DNA of 64,000 nucleotides from Arthrobacter sp. zg-Y1110 (GTDB taxonomy: Bacteria; Actinomycetota; Actinomycetes; Actinomycetales; Micrococcaceae): assembly GCF_025244865.1 (NCBI RefSeq), contig NZ_CP104272.1, forward strand, positions 186,001 to 250,000, in the 5' to 3' direction. A program made the position numbers and the translations under genes. Under the pieces are notes generated by a model. It was not told where the DNA came from. It was given only the letters and a program-made list of their open reading frames with translations, and searched no databases. Shown here piece by piece: positions 28,683-37,889 of the stretch. How positions within the stretch are numbered: position 1 is the stretch's first letter; each line of letters begins with the position of its first letter.

Positions 28683-31157
28683 CTACCGCTCGGCCCGCAG
28701 CGCGGCACGCGTGGCTACCGCAATGGAGCCCAGCCCGAGTGCCGCCGTCGCACCTGCCAGGCCGAGGTACACGGCCGGCACGATCGTGGGCAGCGGCATC
28801 CCCGAGACGCTCACGGCGATTCCCATCAGCGGCGGCAGGGCCAGGACGGTGCCGATGACGACGGCGGCCGCGACGATCAGCAGGGACTCGGCTCCCATCA
28901 TCCGCCGCAGCTGGGTATCCGACGCCCCCAGGGTCCGCAGCAGCAGCAGCTCCGGCCGGCGCCGCGCCGTCGCCATCACCAATGTGTTGACCACGGAGAC
29001 GGCGAGGTACCCCAGCAGGACCAGCATCGCGATCACCGAAACCCATGAGTCGGCATCCCGTTGTGCGGCTCCGGCCGCCCCGAATTCCTCCTTATCCAGG
29101 AGCGTCAGCCCCAAGCCGCTCACGGCCGAGGCCAGTTCTCCCGAATCGGCATCCCCCGCCGTGCTGACCAGCAAGTAGTCGTTCAACCCCGTTGTGGTGT
29201 GGCCGCGCAGAGTGTCATTCGCCACCGCCACATCCCCGAATCCCAGCCCCCGTTCGTAGGTGGCGACGACGACGGCGGTCGCCTCGGTTCCGTCCCCGTA
29301 GTAGAAGTCGAAGTCCTCGCCCACGGCCGTACCGGATTCCCGGGCCAGATCCACGCTCAGCGCCACGGTGTCGGCATCCGCCAGCCGGTCCAGCGCCCCT
29401 TCGTTTACATCTAGGTCCAGGGTTCCGTTCAGGTCCTCAGCGGCCAGCCCTTGAATGGCATAGGGCTGCACACCGTCTTCCATCCCCGCGAAGCCGGCCT
29501 TGGCAAGGACCGCGGAACGGGCCACCGGCGAGGTGGACTCCACCCCGGGCAGCTCCGCCACCTGGTCGGCGAGATCCTCGGACACTCCGGATCCCGGAGC
29601 GCTAACCAGATATCCGGCCACCACCCCGTCGCGGGACTGCCGCTCGGCTTCCGTTGCCACTGTGGCCGGCATAAAGAACTGCACGGACCCGAGCGCAATG
29701 GCCAGGGCCAGCGGAACGATTCCCGAGGCCAGCCGCCGCGGGAAAGCGCTGGCGTTGGCCTCCGCCAGGGCCAGCGACGCGGAGGGGCTGCGGCGGACCA
29801 GCGGCCGCACCAGTTTCAAGGCGCCCGTCACCAGCCACGGTCCCAGCAGGCCCGCGCCGATCATCAGGAGCAGGATGCTGGAGGCTGCCGACGCCAGGCC
29901 CGCAGTGCCAGGAACCGCAATCGGTACCAAGGCCGCAACCAGACCGGCGGCAAGCAGCGACAGTCCGGTGATGACGCGTCCGCGGCCCAGCCGGGAAGCC
30001 TCCGTCACGGAGTCCCGCAGGGCATCCGTCGGCGCCGCACGGACCGTGCCCCGCGCCGAGACGAGCGAGGCGCCCACTGCTGCGGCGACACTGATGGCCA
30101 CTGCAGCCAGGGCCGGCAGCGGGCTGTAGGCCAGGACGAAGGATTCCGGAAGCACACCGCCGGCAACGAACTGGTTACCCAGGAACCAGGCCAGCAGGAA
30201 GCCGGGCGCCGCGCCCAGCACGGCGGCCGCACTGGATACCAGGAGGACTTCACGCATCACGATGCCCAGGGTCTGGTTAGCGCCGGCTCCCACGGCGCGC
30301 AGCATCGCGAATTCCCGGCGCCGCGCCATGATGGACAGGGACAGGGTTCCCGCAGTCACAAAGACCGCGGTCATCACGGCCACACCCGCGAGCGAACCGC
30401 TGAGCAGCAGCAGCGTGGAGCGGGCGGCGGACCCGCCGAGATTCTCCACGTCTCCGCGGCGGTCCCCGGTATAGCCGACGACGTCGGCCACCTGCGCCTC
30501 GATATCGGCGGAGAGCTGCTCCGGCCGGACGCCGGATTCGGCGATCACGCCCACGGTGGACACTGTGTCGCCGTGCGGCCACAGGGCCTGAGCCCCGGCG
30601 GTGCTCAGGAAAGCGGCAGGGCCGGTGTCCACCCCCGACTCGGGAGCGGCGACGCCGGACACTGTGTACTCGGTTGGCTCCCCGCCGTGGGTGAAGGTGA
30701 GCGAGGTTCCCGGAGTTACACCGAAGGAGTCATCCACCACCACTTCGGTTGCTCCACGGGGAGCTTCCCCGGAGGTCAGTGTGTAGGGGGTCAGGGCCGC
30801 CGAGTCCCAGGCGGCGGCGGAAACCGCCGTACCGTCGGTGGTGGCCAGGGGGAGCTCGATGCTGCCCACGGCGCGTTCGACGCCGGGGACGGCCGCTATT
30901 TCGTCGACCGCGTCGGCGGGGAGCAGGACGCGCTCGGCGAAGGGGGCGTCCATGTCTTCGACCACGGGATGTGCCTGCGGCGCACCCACTACGACGTCGG
31001 CCCCCTGCAGGCGCTGCGGGGCAATGCCGCCGCGGGTTCCGGATTCAATGAGGACGCCCATCGCGGTGATGAGCGCGGCGCACAGGAACACGGCTACGAA
31101 AACCCCGGCGAATCCGCCGCGGTGGTGCCGGATGGATGCTCTGGCAAGAGAAAACAT
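28683..31157 (-). CDS. FtsX-like ABC transporter permease
   Basis: An 824-residue permease of the MacB/FtsX type, with two FtsX domains in one chain. An N-terminal helix FVAVFLCAALITAMGVLIES (about 15-35) is followed by a periplasmic MacB-PCD-like domain, a three-helix FtsX block from about 250 to 390, a second anchored extracytoplasmic domain and a second FtsX block at about 700-820 containing VVNTLVMATARRRPELLLLR. Such systems move or release hydrophobic compounds or peptides at the cell surface. The start follows the ATPase stop by one base, so the two form an operon. Confidence 0.9.
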   Translation of the reverse strand: MFSLARASIRHHRGGFAGVFVAVFLCAALITAMGVLIESGTRGGIAPQRLQGADVVVGAPQAHPVVEDMDAPFAERVLLPADAVDEIAAVPGVERAVGSIELPLATTDGTAVSAAAWDSAALTPYTLTSGEAPRGATEVVVDDSFGVTPGTSLTFTHGGEPTEYTVSGVAAPESGVDTGPAAFLSTAGAQALWPHGDTVSTVGVIAESGVRPEQLSADIEAQVADVVGYTGDRRGDVENLGGSAARSTLLLLSGSLAGVAVMTAVFVTAGTLSLSIMARRREFAMLRAVGAGANQTLGIVMREVLLVSSAAAVLGAAPGFLLAWFLGNQFVAGGVLPESFVLAYSPLPALAAVAISVAAAVGASLVSARGTVRAAPTDALRDSVTEASRLGRGRVITGLSLLAAGLVAALVPIAVPGTAGLASAASSILLLMIGAGLLGPWLVTGALKLVRPLVRRSPSASLALAEANASAFPRRLASGIVPLALAIALGSVQFFMPATVATEAERQSRDGVVAGYLVSAPGSGVSEDLADQVAELPGVESTSPVARSAVLAKAGFAGMEDGVQPYAIQGLAAEDLNGTLDLDVNEGALDRLADADTVALSVDLARESGTAVGEDFDFYYGDGTEATAVVVATYERGLGFGDVAVANDTLRGHTTTGLNDYLLVSTAGDADSGELASAVSGLGLTLLDKEEFGAAGAAQRDADSWVSVIAMLVLLGYLAVSVVNTLVMATARRRPELLLLRTLGASDTQLRRMMGAESLLIVAAAVVIGTVLALPPLMGIAVSVSGMPLPTIVPAVYLGLAGATAALGLGSIAVATRAALRAER

Positions 31158-31158
31158 G

Positions 31159-31914
31159 TTAGCGCTCCCCGAGGTTGGCCATGCGTTCGCTGACGTCCTG
31201 GGCGGTGGCGCCGGTCATGCTGCCGTCGAGGCGCCCGTCCGCAAGGAAAATGACGGTGTCTGCGTGTCCGGCGGCCACGGGGTCGTGGGTCACCATAATC
31301 ACGGTCTGTCCGAGCACGGAAACGGTGTGCCGCAGCAGGTCCAGCACCTGGCGTGCAGTGCCGGAGTCCAGGGCTCCGGTGGGTTCGTCCGCAAAGACGG
31401 CATCCGGGCGGGTGATGAGCGCCCGGGCGATGGCTGCCCGCTGTTGCTGGCCGCCGGAGAGTTCCTGCGGTTTCCGTTCACCCAGACCAGCCAGCCCGAC
31501 TGCCTCCAGCACGTAGTCCAGCCAGACCTTGTCCGTTCCGCGTCCGGCCAGCAGCAGCGGCAGTGTCACGTTCCGTGCGACGGTCAGCTGGGGGAGCAGG
31601 TTGTAGGACTGGAACACAAAACCGACGTGGTCCCGGCGGAAGCGGGTCAGGGCCTTGCTGTGCAGCTTCGAGATTTCGGTGGTCCCCAGCAGCACCCGGC
31701 CGCTGTCGGGTGCGTCCAGTCCTGCCGCGCACTGCAGCAGCGTGCTTTTGCCGGAACCGGAAGGTCCCATGATGGCGGTGAAGGTTCCGGCCGGAACCGC
31801 CAGGGACACATCGCGCAGGGCGGGCACGCTGGTGTTGCCGGATCGGTAGCTCTTGGACACGCCCTGCAGCTGCAGGGCTGCGGGGCCGGAGAATTCGGAA
31901 GCGTCGGAGAACAT
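31159..31914 (-). CDS. ABC transporter ATP-binding protein (MacB/LolD-like)
   Basis: A 251-residue ABC ATPase. Walker A is GPSGSGKSTLLQ, the Q-loop is VGFVFQSYNLLPQLT, the signature LSGGQQQRAAIARAL, and Walker B VFADEPTGALDSGTA, the latter being the typical sequence of ATPases that pair with FtsX-like permeases. The ATG at 31914 has AAAGGA 8 bases upstream; the longer frame to 32010 runs into the regulatory region. It is divergent from a sensor kinase gene across a 161-base region with a perfect palindrome, as in antimicrobial-response Bce/MacAB-like modules, so induction by envelope stress is plausible. Confidence 0.92.
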   Translation of the reverse strand: MFSDASEFSGPAALQLQGVSKSYRSGNTSVPALRDVSLAVPAGTFTAIMGPSGSGKSTLLQCAAGLDAPDSGRVLLGTTEISKLHSKALTRFRRDHVGFVFQSYNLLPQLTVARNVTLPLLLAGRGTDKVWLDYVLEAVGLAGLGERKPQELSGGQQQRAAIARALITRPDAVFADEPTGALDSGTARQVLDLLRHTVSVLGQTVIMVTHDPVAAGHADTVIFLADGRLDGSMTGATAQDVSERMANLGER

Positions 31915-32023
31915 CGGGTCATCCTTTGGTCGAGGGTGCGGGTTCGTGAAGTGAGCTGACTTGCTGACTTCGACGCTACGGATTCCGGAAACGCGATCCG
32001 ATACAGCCAATAGCCCGGTTTGG

Positions 32024-32041
32024 GGTATAGCTGGCTATACC
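32024..32041. promoter_or_regulatory. 18-bp palindrome, candidate response-regulator site
   Basis: GGTATAGC-TG-GCTATACC, a perfect 8-bp inverted repeat. It overlaps the first two bases of the -35 element of the sensor kinase promoter and lies about 110 bases upstream of the ABC ATPase start. A related half site (ATACAGCCAATAG) lies just to the left, at 32001-32013. Confidence 0.65.
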
Positions 32042-32068
32042 GACAGCCCGATGGGGGTCGGGCATAAT
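32040..32068 (+). promoter_or_regulatory. promoter of the sensor kinase gene, leaderless
   Basis: CCGACA (32040-32045) and CATAAT (32063-32068) with a 17-base spacer; the GTG start follows 7 bases later without a ribosome binding site, so the mRNA is probably leaderless. Confidence 0.6.
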
Positions 32069-32075
32069 TCAACGG

Positions 32076-33365
32076 GTGAGACTTCCCAGCCGCGCCAAGA
32101 CCCGTCTCCGGGATGCAGCCTTCCTTGTGCGCGAGGGCTGGTGCTGGCTGGCGTCCCTGACCGTTTTGGTAGCCGGTATTGCGCTGCTTCCGTTCGTGGC
32201 GCTGGGGGTGGGCCTGTATGCGGTGCCTACCCTCCTGGACCTCCTGAACCGTTTGGCTGCCAGGGCGCAGGCCCGTTCGGCGACGTTCTCCTCCGCGGTC
32301 ATTCCCTTTGACCGGCGCCGCCTCACGGGCAGGTATTCGTTTACCGAGTTGGCGGCCCTGCTGAGTGCTCCCGAAACGAAGCGGGACCTCTCCTGGCTGC
32401 TTTTCCACTGCGCATTTGCCGTACTGGCAGCGGCGCTGGCCCTGGCGCTTCCCTTCGGTGCTGTGCTCTATGTAGCCGCGGCGCCCCTATGGCAGCTGTT
32501 CCCGCCGGACGCGCCGCTGGAACTGACCATCTTTGTCCGCAGCTGGGGCGATGCCATCCTGATGATGCTGCTGGGACTCGTATACGCCGCCGGGGCGTGG
32601 CTGCTGCTGCCCTGGCTGGCACGGCGGTTCAGCGCGGCGACCCTGGGGATCCTTTCCCCGCGCCGGTATGCGGACCTGGCCCGCCGCATTTCCGACCTCT
32701 CGGCGGCCCGGGCCAGCGCGCTGGCCGCCCACGCGGCGGAGCTGCGCCGGATCGAACGCGAACTGCACGACGGCGCGCAGAACCGGCTGGTCGGCGTCGT
32801 AATGATGCTGGGGCTGGCCCAGCGCGCGGCCGAAACCGACCCGGCGGCCGCCGTACCGTTCATCGGGCGGGCACAGGATGCCGCCTCCGAAGCACTCGCC
32901 GGTCTGCGCGCCGCGGTGCACGATATCTATCCGCCGGTCCTGGACGAACTCGGCCTGGGCGGTGCGGCCTCGGCCCTGACCAGCCGCTCGCCCATACCCT
33001 GCTCCCTGGACGTGGAGGGTCTGCTGCGCGCGCCGGCAGCAGTGGAATCGGCGGCATATTTTGTCCTGGCCGAAGCCCTGACCAATGCTGCGAAACACTC
33101 CGGCGCCTCCCGGATCGACGTGGTCCTCCGCACGGAATCAACGGCTCGGGAGGACGTCCTGGTGATCCTGGTGAACGACGACGGCCGCGGCGGCGCGAGG
33201 GTGGATCCGGCCGCCGGGGCGCAGAGCGCAACCGACGCCAACGGCTCCGGCACCGGTCTGGCCGGGATTGCCCGGCGTGCAGCCGCCTTTGGGGGCAGGC
33301 TGGTGCTGAACAGCCCCGACGGCGGACCGACGAACCTGAGAGTGGAGCTGCCATGCGCCTTTTGA
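32076..33365 (+). CDS. sensor histidine kinase (NarL/DesK-type)
   Basis: A 429-residue membrane histidine kinase. Residues 1-200 form a sensor domain with four helices (about 22-52, 108-133, 155-177 and a short first loop), resembling the putative sensor domain of actinobacterial kinases. The HisKA_3 box ERELHDGAQNRL puts the phosphorylated His at 231. The ATPase domain shows EALTNAAKHSGA (N box), DDGRGG and GSGTGLAGIARRAA. It starts at GTG. The response regulator gene overlaps its end by 13 bases, and the divergent ABC transporter is the likely target. Confidence 0.9.
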   Translation: MRLPSRAKTRLRDAAFLVREGWCWLASLTVLVAGIALLPFVALGVGLYAVPTLLDLLNRLAARAQARSATFSSAVIPFDRRRLTGRYSFTELAALLSAPETKRDLSWLLFHCAFAVLAAALALALPFGAVLYVAAAPLWQLFPPDAPLELTIFVRSWGDAILMMLLGLVYAAGAWLLLPWLARRFSAATLGILSPRRYADLARRISDLSAARASALAAHAAELRRIERELHDGAQNRLVGVVMMLGLAQRAAETDPAAAVPFIGRAQDAASEALAGLRAAVHDIYPPVLDELGLGGAASALTSRSPIPCSLDVEGLLRAPAAVESAAYFVLAEALTNAAKHSGASRIDVVLRTESTAREDVLVILVNDDGRGGARVDPAAGAQSATDANGSGTGLAGIARRAAAFGGRLVLNSPDGGPTNLRVELPCAF

Positions 33366-33997
33366 TCGCTGAAGATGATGCCCTGCTGCGGGCCGGACTG
33401 GAGCTGCTGCTGCGAGGTGAAGGCTTCGACGTGGTGGGCTCCTGGGACAACGCCGATGACCTGCTCGCGGCCTTCGAACCCGGCAGTGCCGACGGCGCCG
33501 TGCTGGACGTCCGGATGCCGCCGACCTTCACCAACGAGGGGCTGCGCGCCGCCCTGGAACTGAGGTCCCGGGTGCCTGAGTTCCCGGTGCTGGTCCTCTC
33601 CGCGTATGTGGAGGACCGGTACGCGAGCCGGCTGCTGGCCTCCGGCGCCCAGGGTGTGGGCTACCTGCTGAAGGAGCGGGTGGGCAACGTGGGGGAATTC
33701 GTGGACGGACTGCGGCGCGTAGCTGCCGGCGGCACCGTAATGGACCCGGAAGTCATCGCCCAGCTGTTCAGCCGGCGCAGCAACCAGGATCCCATCCGGT
33801 CACTGACCCCGCGCGAGTTCGAAGTGCTGGGGCTGGTGGCCGAAGGGCTGGGCAACACCGCCATTGCCTCGGCCATTTCCGTGTCCGAGACCGCGGTCAG
33901 CAAACACATCGGCAATATCTTCGCGAAGCTTGGGCTGGCCCAGTCGGACAGCGGCCACCGCAGGGTGCTGGCGACTCTGGCCTACCTCCGCTCCTGA
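33353..33997 (+). CDS. NarL-family response regulator
   Basis: A 214-residue response regulator with a receiver domain (residues 1-120; phospho-acceptor Asp52 in VLDVRMPP, acidic pocket EDD at 7-9, Lys in GYLLKERVG near 107) and a C-terminal LuxR-type helix-turn-helix LTPREFEVLGLVAEGLGNTA at about 147-166. It starts inside the 3' end of the sensor kinase gene. The palindrome at 32024-32041 is the natural candidate for its binding site, giving autoregulation and control of the divergent ABC operon. Confidence 0.93.
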   Translation: MRLLIAEDDALLRAGLELLLRGEGFDVVGSWDNADDLLAAFEPGSADGAVLDVRMPPTFTNEGLRAALELRSRVPEFPVLVLSAYVEDRYASRLLASGAQGVGYLLKERVGNVGEFVDGLRRVAAGGTVMDPEVIAQLFSRRSNQDPIRSLTPREFEVLGLVAEGLGNTAIASAISVSETAVSKHIGNIFAKLGLAQSDSGHRRVLATLAYLRS

Positions 33998-34091
33998 CCG
34001 GCGGGTGCCGCTTGTTTCGTCCCGGGTCTTGTTCGCGGACGGCACCGGTGACAAGGTGTGATGCACTATCACCGGGCGCAGGAGGGCACAC

Positions 34092-34931
34092 GTGGGACAT
34101 GGCGGCGGAAAGGTAGCGCTGATCACCGGTGCTTCGCGGGGAATCGGCCGGCGCGTGGCGGAGCGGCTCGCGGCGCAGGGGACCGCCGTCGTCGTCAGTT
34201 ACCGCCGGAATGCCGAGCTGGCCAAGGAAGTGGTCACCACGCTGCAGGAACTCGGCGGCAGCGGCATCACGGTGCAGGCCGATGTGGAGAACCCCGAAGA
34301 CATTGTCCGGCTGTTCGACGCCGCAGCGGACGAATACGGCCGGTTGGACTACTTCATCAACAACGCCGCCGCTGCCGCCTTCAAGAACGTGGTGGACCTG
34401 AAAACCCATCATCTGGACCGTGCGTACGCAGTGAACGTGCGGCCGTTTGTCCTCGGCGCGCAGGAAGCGGTGAAACTGATGGACGACGGCGGCCGGATAG
34501 TCGCGCTCACCAGTTACGGCAGTAGCCGGGCCTTCCCGACCTATGCCGCACTCGGCTCCTACAAGGCCGCAGTGGAGTCTTTTGTCCGGTTCATGGCGGT
34601 GGAATTCGGTCCCTACGGCATTAACGTCAACGCGGTGAACGGCGGGCTGATCGATTCCGATTCGCTGGACTACTTCTACTCCATGGACGGCATGGCGCCG
34701 ATGGACAGCGTCATCTCCCGCCTGCCCAAACGCCGGCCCGGCACCGTGGATGAAATGGCCGCCGCGGTGGAGTTCCTGCTCTCCCCGGGAGCGGAGTACA
34801 TCACCGGCCAGGTCCTGGCGGTCGACGGCGGTCTCTCGGTCATCGCCCCGCCGTTCCATTCCGACGCGGCCGGTCCGCCGGTCGCCCTCCCGGACCGGCC
34901 AACCCGGCCCACCCGAGGCGGCAGCCGGTAA
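34092..34931 (+). CDS. SDR oxidoreductase, FabL-type enoyl-ACP reductase
   Basis: A 279-residue short-chain dehydrogenase. The cofactor loop is TGASRGIGRR at about 12-21, the NNA motif YFINNAA near 87-93, and the catalytic pair is Tyr151 and Lys158 in YAALGSYK. A Y-x6-K spacing is the mark of enoyl-ACP reductases, and the surrounding segments (MAVEFGPYGINVNAVNGG, then AAAVEFLLSPG and ITGQVLAVDGG) run parallel to Bacillus FabL. It should reduce trans-2-enoyl thioesters with NADPH. GTG start with GGAGGG upstream. First gene of a three-gene operon with an acyl ligase and a ketosynthase. The last 25 residues are a Pro/Arg-rich extension. Confidence 0.8.
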   Translation: MGHGGGKVALITGASRGIGRRVAERLAAQGTAVVVSYRRNAELAKEVVTTLQELGGSGITVQADVENPEDIVRLFDAAADEYGRLDYFINNAAAAAFKNVVDLKTHHLDRAYAVNVRPFVLGAQEAVKLMDDGGRIVALTSYGSSRAFPTYAALGSYKAAVESFVRFMAVEFGPYGINVNAVNGGLIDSDSLDYFYSMDGMAPMDSVISRLPKRRPGTVDEMAAAVEFLLSPGAEYITGQVLAVDGGLSVIAPPFHSDAAGPPVALPDRPTRPTRGGSR

Positions 34932-34961
34932 GCGCGCCGTACGGACTGAAAGGAAGCATCA

Positions 34962-36641
34962 GTGAGCTACGATCCCGCCCGTTACCGGAACTACTTCGAA
35001 CACTCCCTGACCTACGCGGCCGGTTTCGCACGCAACGTGGCCCGGTACGCGGACCGCGTTGCCCTCGCCGATCCGCCGACGGGCCGGGAATTCACGTACG
35101 CCCAGCTGGGCGACGCCGTGGACTCCGTAGCGCGCGCCCTGGCCGAGCGCAGCGTGGGCCGCGGGGACCGGGTGCTTTACCAGCTCTACAACGGCATCGA
35201 GTTCGCCCTGCTGTACCTGGCGACCCAGCGGCTGGGGGCTGTCAGCGTTCCGGTGAACTACCGGCTGGCGCCCGCTGAGACGGCGCATATCCTGCGGGAC
35301 AGTGACCCGGTGGTGTTCGTTGTGGACGCCGAGCACACCGAGACTGCTGCGCAGGCGCTGGAGCTTGCCGGGGTGTCGCCGCTGGTCCTGGTGGCGGGCG
35401 CTCCCGACTCCGGGGCTTGGGGACTGGGGTCCGGGCATTTGGGGCAGGACTTCGACACCGCCGTCGAGCAGGCCGCCGGGGACCTGCCGGACCTCCCCGC
35501 GGACTTTTCCACCTTCGAGGAAAGCACCCGTTTCTACACCTCGGGCACCACGGGCATGCCCAAGGGGGTGCCGCTGCCGTCCATCGCCGAGCTGATGAGC
35601 GCCCACGACGTCATCATGCACTTTCCACTCAGCCCGTCCGACCGCACCCTGAACATGACCCCGTGGTTCCACCGCGGCGGCCTGCACTCGGGCGGACCCA
35701 ACCCGGTGTTCTACATCGGCGGATCCGTGGTGCCGATGCGCAGCTTTAATCCGGGAACGGTGCTGGACTGGGTGGGGGAGCAGGGGCTGACGTACCTGAT
35801 TGGTGCGCCGACCACGCTGGAGATGATCGCCGTCGAGCAGGAAAAGATCCCGCGGAACCTGGAGACGCTGCGCGGCATCGTCACCATGGGTGCACCGTTG
35901 GACCGCGCCGCCGCCATCCGGTACCAGGAGCTGCTTACCCCGCGGATCTTCAACGGTTACGGGACCACCGAGGGCTTCTGGAACACCTTCCTGCGGCCCG
36001 AGGATCTCCCCGCCCACGCCGGCAGTGCCGGACGCGCGTGCACGGACGACGACGTCGCCGTCGTCCGCGTGTTTGAAGGCCGCCGCGGGCAGCCGCACGA
36101 ACTGGCCGCCCGGGACGGCAGCGAAATCGGCGAGGTGATCATGCGCTCGCCGAAATCCGGGTTCAGTTATGCCAACCTGCCCCACGTTGAGGAGGAGAAG
36201 TTCCACGACGGCTGGCTTTACCCCGGGGACATGGCCACCTGGGATGCGGAAGGCTACCTGACCATCATGGGCCGGACCGATGACATGATCATTTCCGGCG
36301 GGGAGAACATCCATCCCGTGCAGGTGGAAGCGGCCCTGGCGGACCACCCCGGCGTCCTCGAATCCGTGGTGGTGGGAGTGCCGGATGACCGGTGGGGCCA
36401 GCGCGTGGTGGCGTACGTGGTGCGCCGGGACGCGGAGCTCGACGCCGACGGGCTGGATGCGTTCTGTCTGGCCCATCCCGGGCTGGCCGATTTCAAGCGG
36501 CCCCGCGGCTACCGTTTTGTCGACGAAGTGCCGATGACCGCGACCGGAAAGAAGATGCATTACAAGGTGGCGGATTCCGCGGCGCAGGACTGGCTGGACG
36601 GCCGGATGCACGTACCGGCGCCGGTCCGGAAGGCGGAGTAG
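34962..36641 (+). CDS. class I adenylate-forming (acyl-CoA/ACP ligase-like) enzyme
   Basis: A 559-residue ANL-superfamily ligase that activates a carboxylic acid as acyl-AMP and passes it to CoA or a carrier protein. P-loop FYTSGTTGMPKGVPL near 190, the A5 motif NGYGTTEGFW near 330, A7 YPGDMATWD near 420, the hinge GRTDDMIISGGENIHPVQVE near 437-456, and the catalytic Lys in MTATGKKMHYK near 530. The N-terminal part resembles fatty-acyl-CoA ligases, with HRGG in a motif (MTPWFHRGGLHSGG) that suits a medium or long acyl pocket. GTG start with AAAGGAAG upstream, 30 bases after the reductase gene; the ketosynthase gene follows without a gap. Confidence 0.88.
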   Translation: MSYDPARYRNYFEHSLTYAAGFARNVARYADRVALADPPTGREFTYAQLGDAVDSVARALAERSVGRGDRVLYQLYNGIEFALLYLATQRLGAVSVPVNYRLAPAETAHILRDSDPVVFVVDAEHTETAAQALELAGVSPLVLVAGAPDSGAWGLGSGHLGQDFDTAVEQAAGDLPDLPADFSTFEESTRFYTSGTTGMPKGVPLPSIAELMSAHDVIMHFPLSPSDRTLNMTPWFHRGGLHSGGPNPVFYIGGSVVPMRSFNPGTVLDWVGEQGLTYLIGAPTTLEMIAVEQEKIPRNLETLRGIVTMGAPLDRAAAIRYQELLTPRIFNGYGTTEGFWNTFLRPEDLPAHAGSAGRACTDDDVAVVRVFEGRRGQPHELAARDGSEIGEVIMRSPKSGFSYANLPHVEEEKFHDGWLYPGDMATWDAEGYLTIMGRTDDMIISGGENIHPVQVEAALADHPGVLESVVVGVPDDRWGQRVVAYVVRRDAELDADGLDAFCLAHPGLADFKRPRGYRFVDEVPMTATGKKMHYKVADSAAQDWLDGRMHVPAPVRKAE

Positions 36642-37874
36642 ATGGACGAGCGCGTGGTCATCACTGGGATGGGGGCGGTGACGCCGCTCGGCGGTACCTG
36701 GGGCGAAACCTGGGCGGGACTGAAGGACGGGCGCAGCGGGATCGACAAGATCACTGCCTTCGATGCCTCCGAGTTCCCCACCCGGATTGCCGGGGAAGTG
36801 AAGAACTTTGATCCGGCGCAGTACCTGCCGGTCAAGCGGCTGCGCCGGTCCTCCCGTGCTTCCCAGCTGGCAGTGGCGGCCTCACGCGAGGCGGTGGCCG
36901 ACGCCGGACTGGGACCTTCGCTGGAAGACACCGACGCGGCCGTAATCATCAACAGTGCTGTCTCCGGGTATCCGGAAATCCAGTCCGCCACGGAAATCTT
37001 CCACCGTGACGGGCTGCGGCCCATCAGCCCCAGCTTCGTGGCGTCGTCGTTGACGAATATGCCGGCCTGCGAGGTGGCCATCGATCTGGTAGTTCACGGT
37101 CCCGTGAACGCCAGCGCCCTGGCCTGCGCCAGCGGCACCTCGGCCCTGCTCGAGGCACGCCGGACCCTGCTGGCCGGCGATGCGGATGTGGTGGTGGCCG
37201 GCGGAACCGATGCGGCCATAACGTCCGTGATGTTCGCCGGGCTCAGCGCGATGCGCGGATTGTCCCGGAACAACGATTCACCGCAGGAAGCCAGCCGTCC
37301 CTTCGATGCGGACCGGGACGGTTTTGTCTTCGCCGAGGGAGCCGTGGTGTGCGTGCTGGAACTGCTCAGCCATGCCCGTGCCCGCGGTGCCGAGGTGTAC
37401 GCGGAGCTGCTGGGCGGCGCACTGACTTCCGATGCGTTCCACATTGTGGCTCCGGAACCCGGCGGACAGTATGCGGCCCAAGCCATCTGCCGCACCCTGG
37501 ACCGGTCCCGCCTGAACCCCGAGGACGTGGACCTGATCTGCGCCCACGGAACCTCCACGCAGGCCAATGACCGGACCGAAACCAGAGCGCTGCACACCGC
37601 CTTCGGTGAGCATGCGCCGTCGCTTGCTGTCACGGCACCCAAGTCCATGACCGGCCACCTCATCGGTGCTGCGGGCACCCTCGGATCCCTGCTCTGCGTG
37701 ATGGCCATCCGTGAAGGCGTCATTCCGCCCACGCTGAACTACACCACTGAAGACCCGGAGTGCGACCTGGACTATGTTCCCGGTGCTGCCCGCGAAGCAC
37801 CGGTCCGCTATGCGCTCACAAACGCGTTCGGTTTCGGCGGGCAAAACGCCGTGGCGGCGTTTGGGTCGGTCTGA
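36642..37874 (+). CDS. beta-ketoacyl-ACP synthase II-like enzyme
   Basis: A 410-residue ketosynthase of the FabF class, performing decarboxylative condensation of an acyl group with malonyl-ACP. All catalytic residues are present: Cys162 in ALACASGTSAL, His302 in CAHGTSTQAND, Lys334 and His339 in KSMTGHLIGAAG; the C-terminal GFGGQNA loop is intact. The opening VVITGMGAVTPLGG is typical. Differences from housekeeping FabF (C-A-S-G-T at the active site, Gln-Ala instead of Pro-Leu after GTST) suggest a specialised substrate. The ATG directly follows the ligase stop. Confidence 0.9.
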   Translation: MDERVVITGMGAVTPLGGTWGETWAGLKDGRSGIDKITAFDASEFPTRIAGEVKNFDPAQYLPVKRLRRSSRASQLAVAASREAVADAGLGPSLEDTDAAVIINSAVSGYPEIQSATEIFHRDGLRPISPSFVASSLTNMPACEVAIDLVVHGPVNASALACASGTSALLEARRTLLAGDADVVVAGGTDAAITSVMFAGLSAMRGLSRNNDSPQEASRPFDADRDGFVFAEGAVVCVLELLSHARARGAEVYAELLGGALTSDAFHIVAPEPGGQYAAQAICRTLDRSRLNPEDVDLICAHGTSTQANDRTETRALHTAFGEHAPSLAVTAPKSMTGHLIGAAGTLGSLLCVMAIREGVIPPTLNYTTEDPECDLDYVPGAAREAPVRYALTNAFGFGGQNAVAAFGSV

Positions 37875-37889
37875 GGTGCGCCGGAGCGC

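Noticed and set aside
34959..36611. 550-codon minus-strand open frame
   Set aside because: Antisense to the acyl ligase, His/Gly-rich shadow.
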